A DNA stretch of 64,000 nt from Pseudomonas wadenswilerensis. Lineage in GTDB: Bacteria > Pseudomonadota > Gammaproteobacteria > Pseudomonadales > Pseudomonadaceae. The notes beneath the pieces were generated by a model. That model worked only from the letters and a program-made list of their open reading frames with translations. It was not told the DNA's origin and made no database searches. Shown here piece by piece: positions 54,782-63,593 of this stretch. The stretch is taken from assembly GCF_900497695.1 (NCBI RefSeq), contig NZ_UIDD01000001.1, positions 1 through 64,000 of the forward strand, in the 5' to 3' direction. How positions within the stretch are numbered: the stretch's first letter is position 1; every line of letters starts with the position of its first letter. The position numbers and the translations under genes were made by a program.

Positions 54782-55414
54782 TCAGTCGCGCTTAACCAAT
54801 CCCGGCAATTGAGCAACCAGCTTCTGGTTGTTGAACGGCGCCCGGATAAACCCGCGCTGCTTGCCATCCGGCCCCAGCAGTGCCAGGTTGCCGCTGTGAT
54901 CAACTGTGTAGTTCGGCTTGCTGGTATCGGCCGGAATGAACGGAATGCTCACCGCATTGGCCAGCTTCTGAATGTTCTCCAGCGAGCCGGTCACCCCGCG
55001 AAAATCCTTGTCGAAATAGCCCAGGTACTGCTTCAGCTGTGCCGGGGTGTCGCGGTTCGGGTCGACACTGACCAGCACCACCTGCAATCGGTCTACCGCC
55101 TCTTTGGGCAGCTCGCTTTTCACCTGGCGCAGCTGGGCGAGGGTGGTCGGGCAAATGTCCGGGCAGAAGGTGTAGCCGAAGAACAGCAGCGACCACTTGC
55201 CCTTGAGCTCGTCCATCACCACTGGCTGACCCTGCTCGTCGGTCATCTCTACGGCAGGCACGGTGCGGCTCTGTGGCAGCAGGATGATGCCGGCATCGAT
55301 CAGCTCGGTAGGATTACCCTCGCTGCGGCCATTGAGCACCTTGTTGACGGTAAGCCCGAGGATCACGGCGACCAGGGCAACGAGAATAAAGACGGTTTTC
55401 TGGGTTCGAGTCAT
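54782..55414 (-). CDS. sco: SCO1/SenC family copper chaperone
   Basis: A 210-residue membrane-anchored thioredoxin-fold protein (helix at about 8-28) with the copper site CPDIC (FGYTFCPDICPTTL, about 73-86) and the distal histidine in YTVDHSGN. It delivers copper to the CuA centre of cytochrome c oxidase subunit II, here encoded by ctaC in the same cluster. The start overlaps the cyoE stop by four bases, and it is the last gene of the oxidase assembly operon. Confidence 0.93.
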   Translation of the reverse strand: MTRTQKTVFILVALVAVILGLTVNKVLNGRSEGNPTELIDAGIILLPQSRTVPAVEMTDEQGQPVVMDELKGKWSLLFFGYTFCPDICPTTLAQLRQVKSELPKEAVDRLQVVLVSVDPNRDTPAQLKQYLGYFDKDFRGVTGSLENIQKLANAVSIPFIPADTSKPNYTVDHSGNLALLGPDGKQRGFIRAPFNNQKLVAQLPGLVKRD

Positions 55415-56310
55415 AGGTTCAACAGTAGGTAGTGGTCAACAAGCAGCGCGATGAACAGCAGCAACAGGTACCAGATAGAGTACTTGAAGGTCTTGATCGC
55501 CGCGTGCGGCCGACTGCCACGGTACAACACCCAGGCCCACTGCAGGAAGCGCCCGCCCAGGGCCAGGGCGCAGGCCAGGTACAACGGGCCGCTCATGTGG
55601 ATGGCGTAGGGCAGCAGGCTGACCGCCAGCAAAACCAGGGTGTACAGCAGAATATGCACCTTGGTGTAGTGTTCGCCGTGGGTCACCGGCAGCATGGGAA
55701 TATCAGCCTTGGCGTACTCCTCCTTGCGGTGAATGGCCAAGGCCCAGAAGTGCGGCGGCGTCCAGGCGAAGATGATCAGCACCAGCAGCAATGGCTCGGC
55801 GCTGATATGCCCGCTGATTGCCACCCAGCCCAGCAGTGGCGGGGCGGCGCCGGCCAGGCCGCCGATAACGATGTTCTGCGGCGTGGCGCGCTTGAGAAAG
55901 CCGGTGTAGATCACCGCGTAGCCGAGCAGCGAGGCCAGGGTCAGCCAGGCGGTCAGGGCATTGGTGAAGACCAGCAGCAGGGCCATGCCCATTGTCGCCA
56001 GCAGCAGGGCAAAGGCCAGTGCCGCCGCCGGTGCCACTCGGCCTTCGGCAATCGGGCGTTTATGCGTACGCGCCATCAGCGCGTCGATACGCCGGTCCAC
56101 CACATGGTTGACCACCGCAGCACCGCCGGCGCAGCAGGCGATGCCAAGGTTGCCGAACAACAGGATGGTCCACGGAACCCCGGCGCGGGTGGCGAGGAAC
56201 ATACCGACCAGCGAGGTGATCAGCATCAGCACCACCACCTTGGGTTTGGTCAGCTCCAGGTAATCACGCCAACCTGCTTGCAGCCTGCGCTCGCTCAGAA
56301 GCGTCGCCAT
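55411..56310 (-). CDS. cyoE: protoheme IX farnesyltransferase (heme O synthase)
   Basis: A 299-residue UbiA-family prenyltransferase with nine helices that adds a farnesyl group to heme B to make heme O, the first step to the heme A of this oxidase. Aspartate-rich motifs are NHVVDRRIDALMARTHKRP (about 67-85) and the downstream YAKADIPMLPV. It begins 16 bases inside the ctaA gene and ends inside sco, so the three are co-translated. The symbol ctaB is also used. Confidence 0.95.
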   Translation of the reverse strand: MATLLSERRLQAGWRDYLELTKPKVVVLMLITSLVGMFLATRAGVPWTILLFGNLGIACCAGGAAVVNHVVDRRIDALMARTHKRPIAEGRVAPAAALAFALLLATMGMALLLVFTNALTAWLTLASLLGYAVIYTGFLKRATPQNIVIGGLAGAAPPLLGWVAISGHISAEPLLLVLIIFAWTPPHFWALAIHRKEEYAKADIPMLPVTHGEHYTKVHILLYTLVLLAVSLLPYAIHMSGPLYLACALALGGRFLQWAWVLYRGSRPHAAIKTFKYSIWYLLLLFIALLVDHYLLLNL

Positions 56311-57377
56311 GAGTTATCTCCCAGATAATGAACGACTCCGCCGCTAGCCAGCGGGGTCAGGCGCCAGCCCTGGCTGACCCGACGAACTTTGGCCTGGGCA
56401 ACCAGGCGAATGCGGTAATTGACCAGCACCATGCTCAGCAACAACATGGCGCCACCGGCGTTGTGCGCCACGGCCACAGCCAGCGGCAGGTGGAACAGCA
56501 CGTTGCTGACCCCCAAGGTCACCTGCACTGCCAGCGCCACCAGCACCAACCCGGCCAGCCTGCTCAAGCCATGGCGATGCAGCTTCCAGCTCAGGTTCAG
56601 CATGACTGCGGTCACCAGCAAGGCACCCAGGCGGTGACTCATGTGAATCGCCGTGCGCGCATCGCTGTCGAGCTGGCCGCCGAGGTAATTGGGGCCGATG
56701 TGCTGGGTCAGGTGAAAGCCGTTGGCAAAATCGGCCTGCGGCCACCACTGGCCATGGCAGGTCGGCAGGTCAATACAGGCCACTGCCGCGTAGTTGGCGC
56801 TGACCCAGCCACCCAGGGCGATCTGGCCGATCACCACCAGCAAGCCCAGCGCCGCCACCCGGCGCACGCTCAAAGGCAGCTTGGGCAAGGGTGCAAAGGC
56901 CCGCGACAGGCGCAGGCTGAGCAGGAACAACAGGCTCAAGGTGGCAAAGCCGCCCAATAGATGTGCCGTAACCACCTGCGGCCAGAGCTTGAGGGTCACC
57001 GTCCACATGCCGAAGGCCGCCTGGGCGAACACCACGCAGAGCAACAGCAGGGGCAGGCGATAAGGCTGGCCATCGCGGCCATGACGGCGCCAGGCCTGCA
57101 TGGCCAGCAGCGTGATCACCAGCGCCAGGGTGCCGGCAAAGTAGCGATGGACCATTTCGTTGCGGCCCTTGTGCGCCTCCACCGGAGTGTCGGGGAAGTG
57201 CAGCTCGGCGTGGGCCAGTTGCGCTTCGGTCTTGGGCACGCTGATAAAGCCATAGCAGCCCGGCCAGTCCGGGCAACCCAGGCCGGCGTGGGTCAGGCGG
57301 GTATAGGCACCGAGCAACACGACAACCAGTGCCAGCAGGGTGGCGAAGACGGCGAGGCGAAATCCTGGTCTGGCCAT
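56295..57377 (-). CDS. ctaA: heme A synthase (COX15/CtaA)
   Basis: A 360-residue membrane protein with eight helices that oxidises heme O to heme A. Conserved signatures are LGAYTRLTHAGLGCPDWPGCYG (about 22-43), EMVHRYFAG and HMSHRLGALLV, with histidines that bind heme. Together with cyoE it supplies the cofactor for ctaD. It is nine bases after the preceding assembly gene. Confidence 0.95.
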   Translation of the reverse strand: MARPGFRLAVFATLLALVVVLLGAYTRLTHAGLGCPDWPGCYGFISVPKTEAQLAHAELHFPDTPVEAHKGRNEMVHRYFAGTLALVITLLAMQAWRRHGRDGQPYRLPLLLLCVVFAQAAFGMWTVTLKLWPQVVTAHLLGGFATLSLLFLLSLRLSRAFAPLPKLPLSVRRVAALGLLVVIGQIALGGWVSANYAAVACIDLPTCHGQWWPQADFANGFHLTQHIGPNYLGGQLDSDARTAIHMSHRLGALLVTAVMLNLSWKLHRHGLSRLAGLVLVALAVQVTLGVSNVLFHLPLAVAVAHNAGGAMLLLSMVLVNYRIRLVAQAKVRRVSQGWRLTPLASGGVVHYLGDNSWRRF

Positions 57378-57386
57378 GGCGATGTC

Positions 57387-57980
57387 CTACCCGATGTTGG
57401 ACAGCTTCAGCAGGTGGCGCAGGTCGTTGAGCAAGTCCTTGCCCTTGACCCTGGCGTCGTAGCGCAGCACCAGGTTGCCGTGCGGGTCGATGATCCACAG
57501 CTGGGCATCCTGTTTGCCCTGGCTGACCGCGCCGTAGCGCGACAGGTCCAGGGAGTAACGCTGCAGTTGCGGGTACTCGCGGTCCAGCTTGGCCTGGTAG
57601 TCGCTGGCCAATGGCTGGGCGGCGGCCAGGGCATGGCTGGCGCGGCTGGCATCGCGGCCCAGGCCGATCTGGATCTGCCGGGCCAGGTACACCAGTTGCT
57701 GGCAGTCCAGTGCGCAATCCTTGGGCGTACTCACCAGCAGTTGCCAGCGCCCCTCGTCAGCGCTCACCCCCAGGTCGGTGCGGGTCTGGCCGTTGCCGAT
57801 CATTTCCCCGTGGTAGCTACGGCTGTTGGGCACCCAGAACTTGAGTTTGTACATGCTGGTGGCAAGGATCATCGGGCCGAGTACCACCAGCAGGATCAGC
57901 AGCAGCTGCAGCCGCCCGCGCGCACGACTGCGCGGGACCTTGCCTTCAGACATGTTGAGTGGACTTGTGACGGCTCCCAT
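57387..57980 (-). CDS. cytochrome oxidase assembly-associated thioredoxin-like membrane protein
   Basis: A 197-residue protein with one N-terminal membrane helix (about 25-47, LLLILLVVLGPMILATSMY) and a periplasmic domain with a CALDC pair (about residue 90), predicted to be thioredoxin-like and probably related to SCO function. Found in the oxidase cluster of pseudomonads. I place the start at 57980, where AAGGAG stands eight bases before the ATG, inside the end of the SURF1 gene; the inner ATG at 57953 lacks such a site. Confidence 0.8.
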   Translation of the reverse strand: MGAVTSPLNMSEGKVPRSRARGRLQLLLILLVVLGPMILATSMYKLKFWVPNSRSYHGEMIGNGQTRTDLGVSADEGRWQLLVSTPKDCALDCQQLVYLARQIQIGLGRDASRASHALAAAQPLASDYQAKLDREYPQLQRYSLDLSRYGAVSQGKQDAQLWIIDPHGNLVLRYDARVKGKDLLNDLRHLLKLSNIG

Positions 57981-58686
57981 GCTGTTTCTCCTTGTTGTTA
58001 TGCCAGCCGAAATAGAGGTAGAGCAGCCCCAGGGCCAACGCCAGGGCAAACCACTGCACGGCGTAACCCAGGTGTTTTTCCGGGCCCAGAGCGACTACCG
58101 GCCAGTCCAGCCGGTAGCTGGCCGGGCCCGGTTCCAGGCGCAATTCGTGGGCGAAACCATCGCGGCCCAACAGCGGCCACAGCATGCTGGCGTCGATGGC
58201 GGTGATCAGCCGCGGCCAGCTGCCGCCTGCCGGGTCGGCCTGCAATTGAAAGGTGGCGCCCGGGGCGACATACACCGAGGCGTCCAGGCTCAAAGGCTGA
58301 TCAGGCGTGCTGAACTGCACGGGTATGCGCCGGTCCGGCCAGGGCAACCAGCCGCGATTGATCAACAGCCACAGGCCGCTGGCCTGGTCGAGAAAGGGTT
58401 GCAGCAGCTCGACGCCGACCTGGCCATCGCGCATGCGGTTATCCAGCAACAGGCTGTGCTGACCATCAAAATGGCCATACAGGTGCACCCGGCGATATGC
58501 CGGATCATCGATCTGCAGCAACTGCGCACTGCCTACCGCGTCGCCGGCACTACGCTCGGCGTAGGCCTGCAGCAGCTGGCGTTTCTGCTCGGCACGCCCG
58601 AGCTGCCAGCAGCCGAGCGCAATCAACCCCGGCAGCAGCAACAGCACCACCAGGGTCGGCACGATGCCGGGGCGAAAGCGCGTCAC
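57946..58686 (-). CDS. SURF1 family cytochrome oxidase assembly protein
   Basis: A 246-residue protein with membrane helices near both ends (about 9-30 and 205-225) and a SURF1 domain between. Conserved features: LGCWQLGRAEQKRQLL near residue 25, LLDNRMRDGQVGVELLQPF, GLWLLINRGWLPWP, and the C-terminal Y-x-WPVVALGPEKHLGYAVQWFALA. It assists insertion of heme A in subunit I. Its stop lies inside the next assembly gene. It is divergent from a small membrane-protein gene. Confidence 0.92.
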   Translation of the reverse strand: MTRFRPGIVPTLVVLLLLPGLIALGCWQLGRAEQKRQLLQAYAERSAGDAVGSAQLLQIDDPAYRRVHLYGHFDGQHSLLLDNRMRDGQVGVELLQPFLDQASGLWLLINRGWLPWPDRRIPVQFSTPDQPLSLDASVYVAPGATFQLQADPAGGSWPRLITAIDASMLWPLLGRDGFAHELRLEPGPASYRLDWPVVALGPEKHLGYAVQWFALALALGLLYLYFGWHNNKEKQHGSRHKSTQHV

Positions 58687-58707
58687 CGGGCCCTCGAAAG
58701 GTCAGTC

Positions 58708-58716
58708 GCTATACTT
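58708..58716 (+). promoter_or_regulatory. RpoS-type -10 element before the DUF2909 gene
   Basis: GCTATACTT matches the sigma-S extended -10 consensus KCTAYACTTAA in its first eight positions. Initiation would be near 58722, about 28 bases before the ATG at 58750. Confidence 0.5.
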
Positions 58717-58749
58717 GTACTCATCACTGCATCCCCCCGGAGTTTCGCC

Positions 58750-58953
58750 ATGCTGAAAGCCGCGATTGTCCTGATGCTGTTGGCGACCATCGCCAGCCTG
58801 TTCAGTGGCCTGTTCTTTCTGGTCAAGGACGACGGGCAGTCGACTCGCCTGCTTAAAGCCCTGACTGTTCGCGTCACCCTGGCCGCCTTGACCCTGGCCC
58901 TGGTGACCTGGGGTTTCTATAGCGGCCAGTTGGTGTCCCACGCGCCGTTCTGA
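58750..58953 (+). CDS. twin transmembrane protein, DUF2909 family
   Basis: A 67-residue protein with two hydrophobic helices (about 4-25 and 42-62, separated by a charged loop KDDGQSTRLLKAL), matching the DUF2909 family of twin-transmembrane proteins found in oxidase clusters of proteobacteria. The ATG at 58750 has CCGGAG before it. It is the only plus-strand gene in the cluster, divergent from the SURF1 gene and convergent with ctaE (six bases between stops). Function unknown. Confidence 0.88.
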   Translation: MLKAAIVLMLLATIASLFSGLFFLVKDDGQSTRLLKALTVRVTLAALTLALVTWGFYSGQLVSHAPF

Positions 58954-58959
58954 ACCCGG

Positions 58960-59847
58960 CTACAGCACATAAACAAAGATAAACAGCCCCACCCAGACCA
59001 CATCGACGAAGTGCCAGTACCAGCTGGCCGCCTCGAAACCGAAGTGTTTGTCGGCGTTGAAGTGCCCGCGCATGATCCGCACCAGCATCACGAACAGGAT
59101 CAAGGTGCCCATGGTCACGTGGGCACCATGGAACCCCGTGAGCATGAAGAAGGTGGCGCCATAGATGCCCGAGCCCAGGGTCAGCCCCAGTTCGGTATAG
59201 GCCTCGTGATACTCGTAAGCCTGCAGCACCAGGAAGCCCAGGCCGAGCAGGATGGTCAGCGCCAGCCAGGCCTTCAGCGGCCCGCGGTGGTTCTTGCGCA
59301 GGGCATGGTGGGCGATGGTCACGGTGACACTGGAGCTGACCAGCAGGATGGTGTTGATCAGCGGCAGGTGCCAGGGGTCGATGATGTCCTTGGGCGGCGG
59401 GAACAGTTTCGGGTCTGGGGTATTGAGCAACGGCCAGGCGAACTCGAAGTTCGGCCAGAGCATGTGGGTCACACCCTTGGCACCATCGCCACCGAGCCAG
59501 GGCCCGGCCAGGTTGCGCACATAGAACAGCGCACCGAAAAAGGCGATGAAGAACATCACCTCGGAGAAAATGAACCACGACATGCCCCAGCGGAACGAGC
59601 GGTCCAGCTGCGGGCTGTAGAGCCCGGCGCGGCTTTCCTTGACCACCGCGCCGAACCAGCCGAACAGCATGTAGGCCAGGCACAGGGCACCGAAGAAGAA
59701 GATCCACGGCCCGTGGGATTCCGGCCGCCCGGCCTTCAGGTCATTGAACCAGGTGCCCAGGCCGAACACCGTGATGAACATGCCGACCGTGGCAATGATC
59801 GGCCACTTGCTTTGCGCCGGGACGTAATAGTGCTCATGGGAAGCCAT
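58960..59847 (-). CDS. ctaE: cytochrome c oxidase subunit III
   Basis: A 295-residue membrane subunit with seven helices of aa3-type cytochrome c oxidase. Conserved features: FRWGMSWFIFSEVMFFIAFFGALFY (about 85-109), TVTIAHHALRKNHRG and GFHGAHVTMGTLILFVMLVRIMRG, ending SWYWHFVDVVWVGLFIFVYVL. AAGGAGAAC precedes the ATG at 59847. It is 13 bases after ctaG. The subunit supports proton uptake and stability of the complex. Confidence 0.96.
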   Translation of the reverse strand: MASHEHYYVPAQSKWPIIATVGMFITVFGLGTWFNDLKAGRPESHGPWIFFFGALCLAYMLFGWFGAVVKESRAGLYSPQLDRSFRWGMSWFIFSEVMFFIAFFGALFYVRNLAGPWLGGDGAKGVTHMLWPNFEFAWPLLNTPDPKLFPPPKDIIDPWHLPLINTILLVSSSVTVTIAHHALRKNHRGPLKAWLALTILLGLGFLVLQAYEYHEAYTELGLTLGSGIYGATFFMLTGFHGAHVTMGTLILFVMLVRIMRGHFNADKHFGFEAASWYWHFVDVVWVGLFIFVYVL

Positions 59848-59860
59848 CTTGGTGTTCTCC

Positions 59861-60430
59861 TTATCGGGCGCCCTGTGCAACCGGGTCCGCCAGGTGTGCA
59901 ACCGGCGGGTGGCGAGCGGTGATATCGAACAGCGTGTAAGCCAGTGTCAGGTGTTTCACATCCTTGGGCAGGTCGCGGTCGACGATGAAGCGCACCGGCA
60001 TTTCGATGCGCTCACCCGGCTGCAGCACCTGCTGGGTAAAGCAGAAGCATTCGGTCTTGTGGAAATACGCCGCCGCCTCGGCCGGAGTAATACTGGGAAT
60101 GGCCTGGGCGCTCATGGGTTTGTCGGTCGGGTTGCGGGCGATGAACACCATCTGGTTGACCGCCCCCGGGTTGACGTCGATCTGGTCGGCGGTGGAATAG
60201 AAGTCCCAGACCATGTCGCTGGCGTTGGTCGACATGAACTGCACCTTCACCGTACGGTTGGGGTCGCTGACCTGGGTGCCTTCGTACTGCCCGCCGGTCT
60301 TGCCATTGATGCCAAAGGCCTTGCACATCACGTCGTAGATCGGCACCAAGGCAAAACCGAAAGCGAACATCACCACGGTCAGCAGCATCAGCCGCCAAAC
60401 CAGGCGTTTGAGCGAGGTCCCTTCACTCAT
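59861..60430 (-). CDS. ctaG: cytochrome c oxidase assembly protein CtaG/Cox11
   Basis: A 189-residue copper chaperone with one N-terminal membrane helix (about 12-34) and a periplasmic domain with the Cox11 motif ECFCFTQQVL (CxCF, about 126-131) that carries copper to the CuB site of subunit I. It lies 25 bases after ctaD and 13 before ctaE on the same strand. Confidence 0.95.
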   Translation of the reverse strand: MSEGTSLKRLVWRLMLLTVVMFAFGFALVPIYDVMCKAFGINGKTGGQYEGTQVSDPNRTVKVQFMSTNASDMVWDFYSTADQIDVNPGAVNQMVFIARNPTDKPMSAQAIPSITPAEAAAYFHKTECFCFTQQVLQPGERIEMPVRFIVDRDLPKDVKHLTLAYTLFDITARHPPVAHLADPVAQGAR

Positions 60431-60455
60431 GGCTGCATCCTCGGGCCGGAGCCGT

Positions 60456-62045
60456 TCATTTCACTTCCGGAGGAGTCTGGAAGGTGTGATAGGGCGCCGG
60501 TGACGGTACCGACCATTCCAGCCCTTCGGCGCCATCCCAGGGTTTGGCCGGCGCCGGGGCGCCGCCACGAATGCACTTGATGACGATGAACAGGAAGAAG
60601 ATCTGCGTGGCACCGAAGGTAAAGGCGCCGATTGACGAGATCATGTTGAAGTCGGCGAACTGCAGGTTGTAGTCCGGAATCCTGCGCGGCATGCCGGCCA
60701 GGCCCACGAAGTGCATGGGGAAGAAGGCCATGTTCATGCCCACGAACGACAACCAGAAGTGCAGCTTGCCCAGGGTTTCGTCGTACATATGCCCGGTCCA
60801 CTTCGGCAGCCAGTAATAGGCCGAGGCGAAGATGCCGAAGATCGCACCGGGCACCAGCACATAGTGGAAGTGAGCAACCACGAAGTAGGTGTCGTGGTAC
60901 TGGAAGTCCGCCGGGGCGATCGCCAGCATCAGCCCGGAAAAGCCACCGATGGTGAAGAGGATGACGAAGGCGATGGCAAACAGCATCGGTGTCTCGAAGG
61001 TCAGCGAGCCTTCCCACATGGTGCTGACCCAGTTGAACACCTTTACCCCCGTGGGCACCGCGATCAGCATGGTGGCGTACATGAAGAACAGCTCGCCGAC
61101 CACCGGGATGCCGACCACGAACATATGGTGGGCCCAGACGATAAACGACAGGAAGGCGATCGCCCCGGTGGCGTAGACCATGGAGGTGTAGCCGAACAGC
61201 GGCTTGCGCGAGAACGCCGGGATGATCGAGCTGACCGCGCCGAAGGCCGGCAGGATCATGATGTACACCTCGGGGTGGCCGAAGAACCAGAACACATGCT
61301 GGAACAGCACCGGGTCACCGCCGCCGGCGGCGCTGAAGAAGCTGGTGCCGAAGTGGATGTCCATCAGCATCATGGTCACCACACCCGCCAGAACCGGCAT
61401 CACCGCAATCAGCAGGAAGGCGGTGATAAGCCAGGTCCAGACGAACAGCGGCATTTTCATCAGGGTCATGCCCGGGGCACGCAGGTTGAGGATGGTAGCG
61501 ATAACGTTGATCGCGCCCATGATCGAGCTGATGCCCATCAAGTGGATGGCGAAGATGAAGAAGGTCACGCTTTCCGGCGCATAGGTGGTCGATAGCGGAG
61601 CGTAGAAGGTCCAGCCGAAGTTCGGCCCGCCGCCGGGCATGAACAGGGTCGAGACCAGCAGCAGGAAAGCTGCCGGCAACAGCCAGAAGCTGAAGTTGTT
61701 CATCCGCGGCAGGGCCATGTCGGGCGCGCCGATCATCAGCGGGATCATCCAGTTGGCCAGGCCGACGAAGGCCGGCATCACCGCACCGAAGACCATCACC
61801 AGGCCGTGCATGGTGGTCATCTGGTTGAAGAATTCCGGCTGGACGATCTGCAAGCCAGGCTGGAACAGTTCGGCGCGGATGACCATGGCGAACGAGCCGC
61901 CCAGCAGGAACATCATGAAACTGAACCACAGGTACATGGTGCCGATGTCCTTGTGGTTGGTGGTCAGCACCCAGCGCATCAGGCCCTTGGCCGGCCCGTG
62001 GGCGTGCTCATGACCGTGGCTGTGGTCGTCGATCACTGCGCTCAT
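60456..62045 (-). CDS. ctaD: cytochrome c oxidase subunit I
   Basis: A 529-residue heme-copper oxidase catalytic subunit with 12 helices. Ligands and channel residues are visible: heme a His in TTMHGLVMVFG, the HPEVYIMILP motif with the CuB histidine and cross-linked Tyr, VWAHHMFVVG with two CuB histidines, the K-channel segment TGVKVFNW, and VAHFHYVLVPGAIFG with the heme a and a3 ligands. The HPEVY glutamate identifies the type A family. AGGAG precedes the ATG at 62045. Confidence 0.98.
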   Translation of the reverse strand: MSAVIDDHSHGHEHAHGPAKGLMRWVLTTNHKDIGTMYLWFSFMMFLLGGSFAMVIRAELFQPGLQIVQPEFFNQMTTMHGLVMVFGAVMPAFVGLANWMIPLMIGAPDMALPRMNNFSFWLLPAAFLLLVSTLFMPGGGPNFGWTFYAPLSTTYAPESVTFFIFAIHLMGISSIMGAINVIATILNLRAPGMTLMKMPLFVWTWLITAFLLIAVMPVLAGVVTMMLMDIHFGTSFFSAAGGGDPVLFQHVFWFFGHPEVYIMILPAFGAVSSIIPAFSRKPLFGYTSMVYATGAIAFLSFIVWAHHMFVVGIPVVGELFFMYATMLIAVPTGVKVFNWVSTMWEGSLTFETPMLFAIAFVILFTIGGFSGLMLAIAPADFQYHDTYFVVAHFHYVLVPGAIFGIFASAYYWLPKWTGHMYDETLGKLHFWLSFVGMNMAFFPMHFVGLAGMPRRIPDYNLQFADFNMISSIGAFTFGATQIFFLFIVIKCIRGGAPAPAKPWDGAEGLEWSVPSPAPYHTFQTPPEVK

Positions 62046-62097
62046 GTCCTGTCTCCTGCAGTCCGTTGGCTGGGGCGCGGATACGCGTCAACCCGGC

Positions 62098-63225
62098 TCA
62101 TTTGCTTTCTGCCTGTTTGATCGCCAGCACGTCTTTTGGCGTGACCATGTCGCCCTTGTTGTTGCCCCAGGCGTTACGTTCGTAGGTCACCACGGCGGCG
62201 ATATCGACTTCCGAGAGCTGCTTGCCGAAGGCGGCCATGGACGTGCCCGGCTTGCCGTGGAAGACGATGCTCAGGTGATCTTCCTTCGGCCCGGTGGCAA
62301 TCTTCGACCCCTTGAGCGCCGGGAACATCGGTGGCAGGCCCTGGCCTTCGGCCTGGTGACAGGCCACGCAGGTGGTGTGGTAGACCTTGTCGCCGCGCTC
62401 GACCAGCTCTTGCAGGGTCCATTCCTTGCTGGTCAGCTCCTTGAGCTTGGCCGCTTCGGCCTTGCGCTCGCCGAGCCAGGTGTCGTAGTCGGCCTTGGAC
62501 TTCACCTCGACCACCACCGGCATGAAGCCATGGTCCTTGCCGCACAATTCGGTACATTGGCCGCGGTAGATGCCGGGCTTCTCGATCCGGGCCCAGGCTT
62601 CGTTGACGAAGCCGGGGATGGCGTCACGCTTGACCGCAAAGGCCGGCACCCACCAGGAATGGATAACGTCGGCGGCGGTCACCAGAAAGCGCACCTTGGC
62701 CCCCACCGGCAGCACCAGCGGCTGATCGACTTCGAGCAGGTAGTGCTCATCCTTGGGGGCTTTGTTGTGGATCTGCTCGGCGGGGGTGGCCAGGTTGCTG
62801 AAGAACTCGACGTCCTGGCCCAGGTATTTGTAATGCCATTTCCACTGGTAACCGGTGACCTGGATGTCGACGTCCGATTCGCTGGCGTCGTAGATATCGA
62901 TCAGGGTCTTGGTCGCCGGGATGGCCATGGCCACCAGGATCAGGAACGGCACTACCGTCCACATGATCTCGACCCAGGTGTGCTCGTGAAAATGCGCAGG
63001 CTGCTGGCCGGTGGAACGACGGTGGATGATCATCGACCAGAACATTGCGCCAAAGACCACCAGACCGATGATCACGCAGATCCAGAAGATGGTCATGTGC
63101 AGGTCGAACACTGCGTTGCTGACTTCAGTCGCCCCTGGCGCCATGTTCACGGTCCAGGCGGCGTGCGCCTGACCGAATACCGACCACAACAGGAGGCCCA
63201 TCCAGACATGTGGATGTCGCATCAT
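62098..63225 (-). CDS. ctaC: cytochrome c oxidase subunit II with C-terminal cytochrome c domain
   Basis: A 375-residue subunit: signal peptide about 1-22 (FGQAHAA), two membrane helices (about 40-65 and 80-105), a CuA domain with CTELCGKDHGFMP (about 218-230) and upstream HSWWVPAF histidine, and a C-terminal cytochrome c domain (about 285-375) with the heme site CVACH. The fused heme domain makes this a caa3-type arrangement. AAGGGGAAC precedes the start. It is the first gene of the oxidase operon and carries a sigma-S-type promoter element upstream. Confidence 0.97.
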   Translation of the reverse strand: MMRHPHVWMGLLLWSVFGQAHAAWTVNMAPGATEVSNAVFDLHMTIFWICVIIGLVVFGAMFWSMIIHRRSTGQQPAHFHEHTWVEIMWTVVPFLILVAMAIPATKTLIDIYDASESDVDIQVTGYQWKWHYKYLGQDVEFFSNLATPAEQIHNKAPKDEHYLLEVDQPLVLPVGAKVRFLVTAADVIHSWWVPAFAVKRDAIPGFVNEAWARIEKPGIYRGQCTELCGKDHGFMPVVVEVKSKADYDTWLGERKAEAAKLKELTSKEWTLQELVERGDKVYHTTCVACHQAEGQGLPPMFPALKGSKIATGPKEDHLSIVFHGKPGTSMAAFGKQLSEVDIAAVVTYERNAWGNNKGDMVTPKDVLAIKQAESK

Positions 63226-63593
63226 TGCGGGTTCCCCTTATCGTTCTTGTTATCCCGGAGGCGTGGACCTACGGCTAAGGGTACGGCGGCCAAGACTGCG
63301 AACTTCGACGACCGAGCCCCTGCGAACTGCAGTCGGGCCTCATCAGCGAATCACTTTCAAACCGGAGTATAGACAGCGACCCCGGCCTCGCAACGCGCGC
63401 AAGGAAAACATCAGAAGAAGTTGAACGTTTGCGCGCAAAGCCGCGAATTACCTGGCTTGGGGCACAATGATGGCATTTCGATATAATTGGTGAATATTAA
63501 GTTGTTAATGGTTATGCCAAATGCGTCTTAGGCATTTTCAGAACCGAGCTACCTTATGTCTTCCGTTTGTCACGCCTTTACCCTGGAGTTGTC
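63226..63593. other. divergent intergenic region between ctaC and the last gene
   Basis: About 370 bases without a gene. On the minus strand a sigma-S-type element lies at 63366-63372. On the plus strand a consensus TATAAT is at 63482-63487 with a poor -35 region; it may serve the gene at 63594. Confidence 0.55.
63366..63372 (-). promoter_or_regulatory. RpoS-type -10 element for the cta operon
   Basis: The minus strand reads TCTATACTCC, a match to the sigma-S -10 CTATACT. Initiation would be near 63360, about 135 bases before ctaC. The aa3 oxidase is known to be RpoS-dependent in P. aeruginosa, which agrees. Confidence 0.5.

Noticed and set aside
58874-59707. 277-codon minus-strand frame overlapping ctaE in another register
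   Set aside because: ctaE in the adjacent frame has all subunit III signatures and a good ribosome-binding site.
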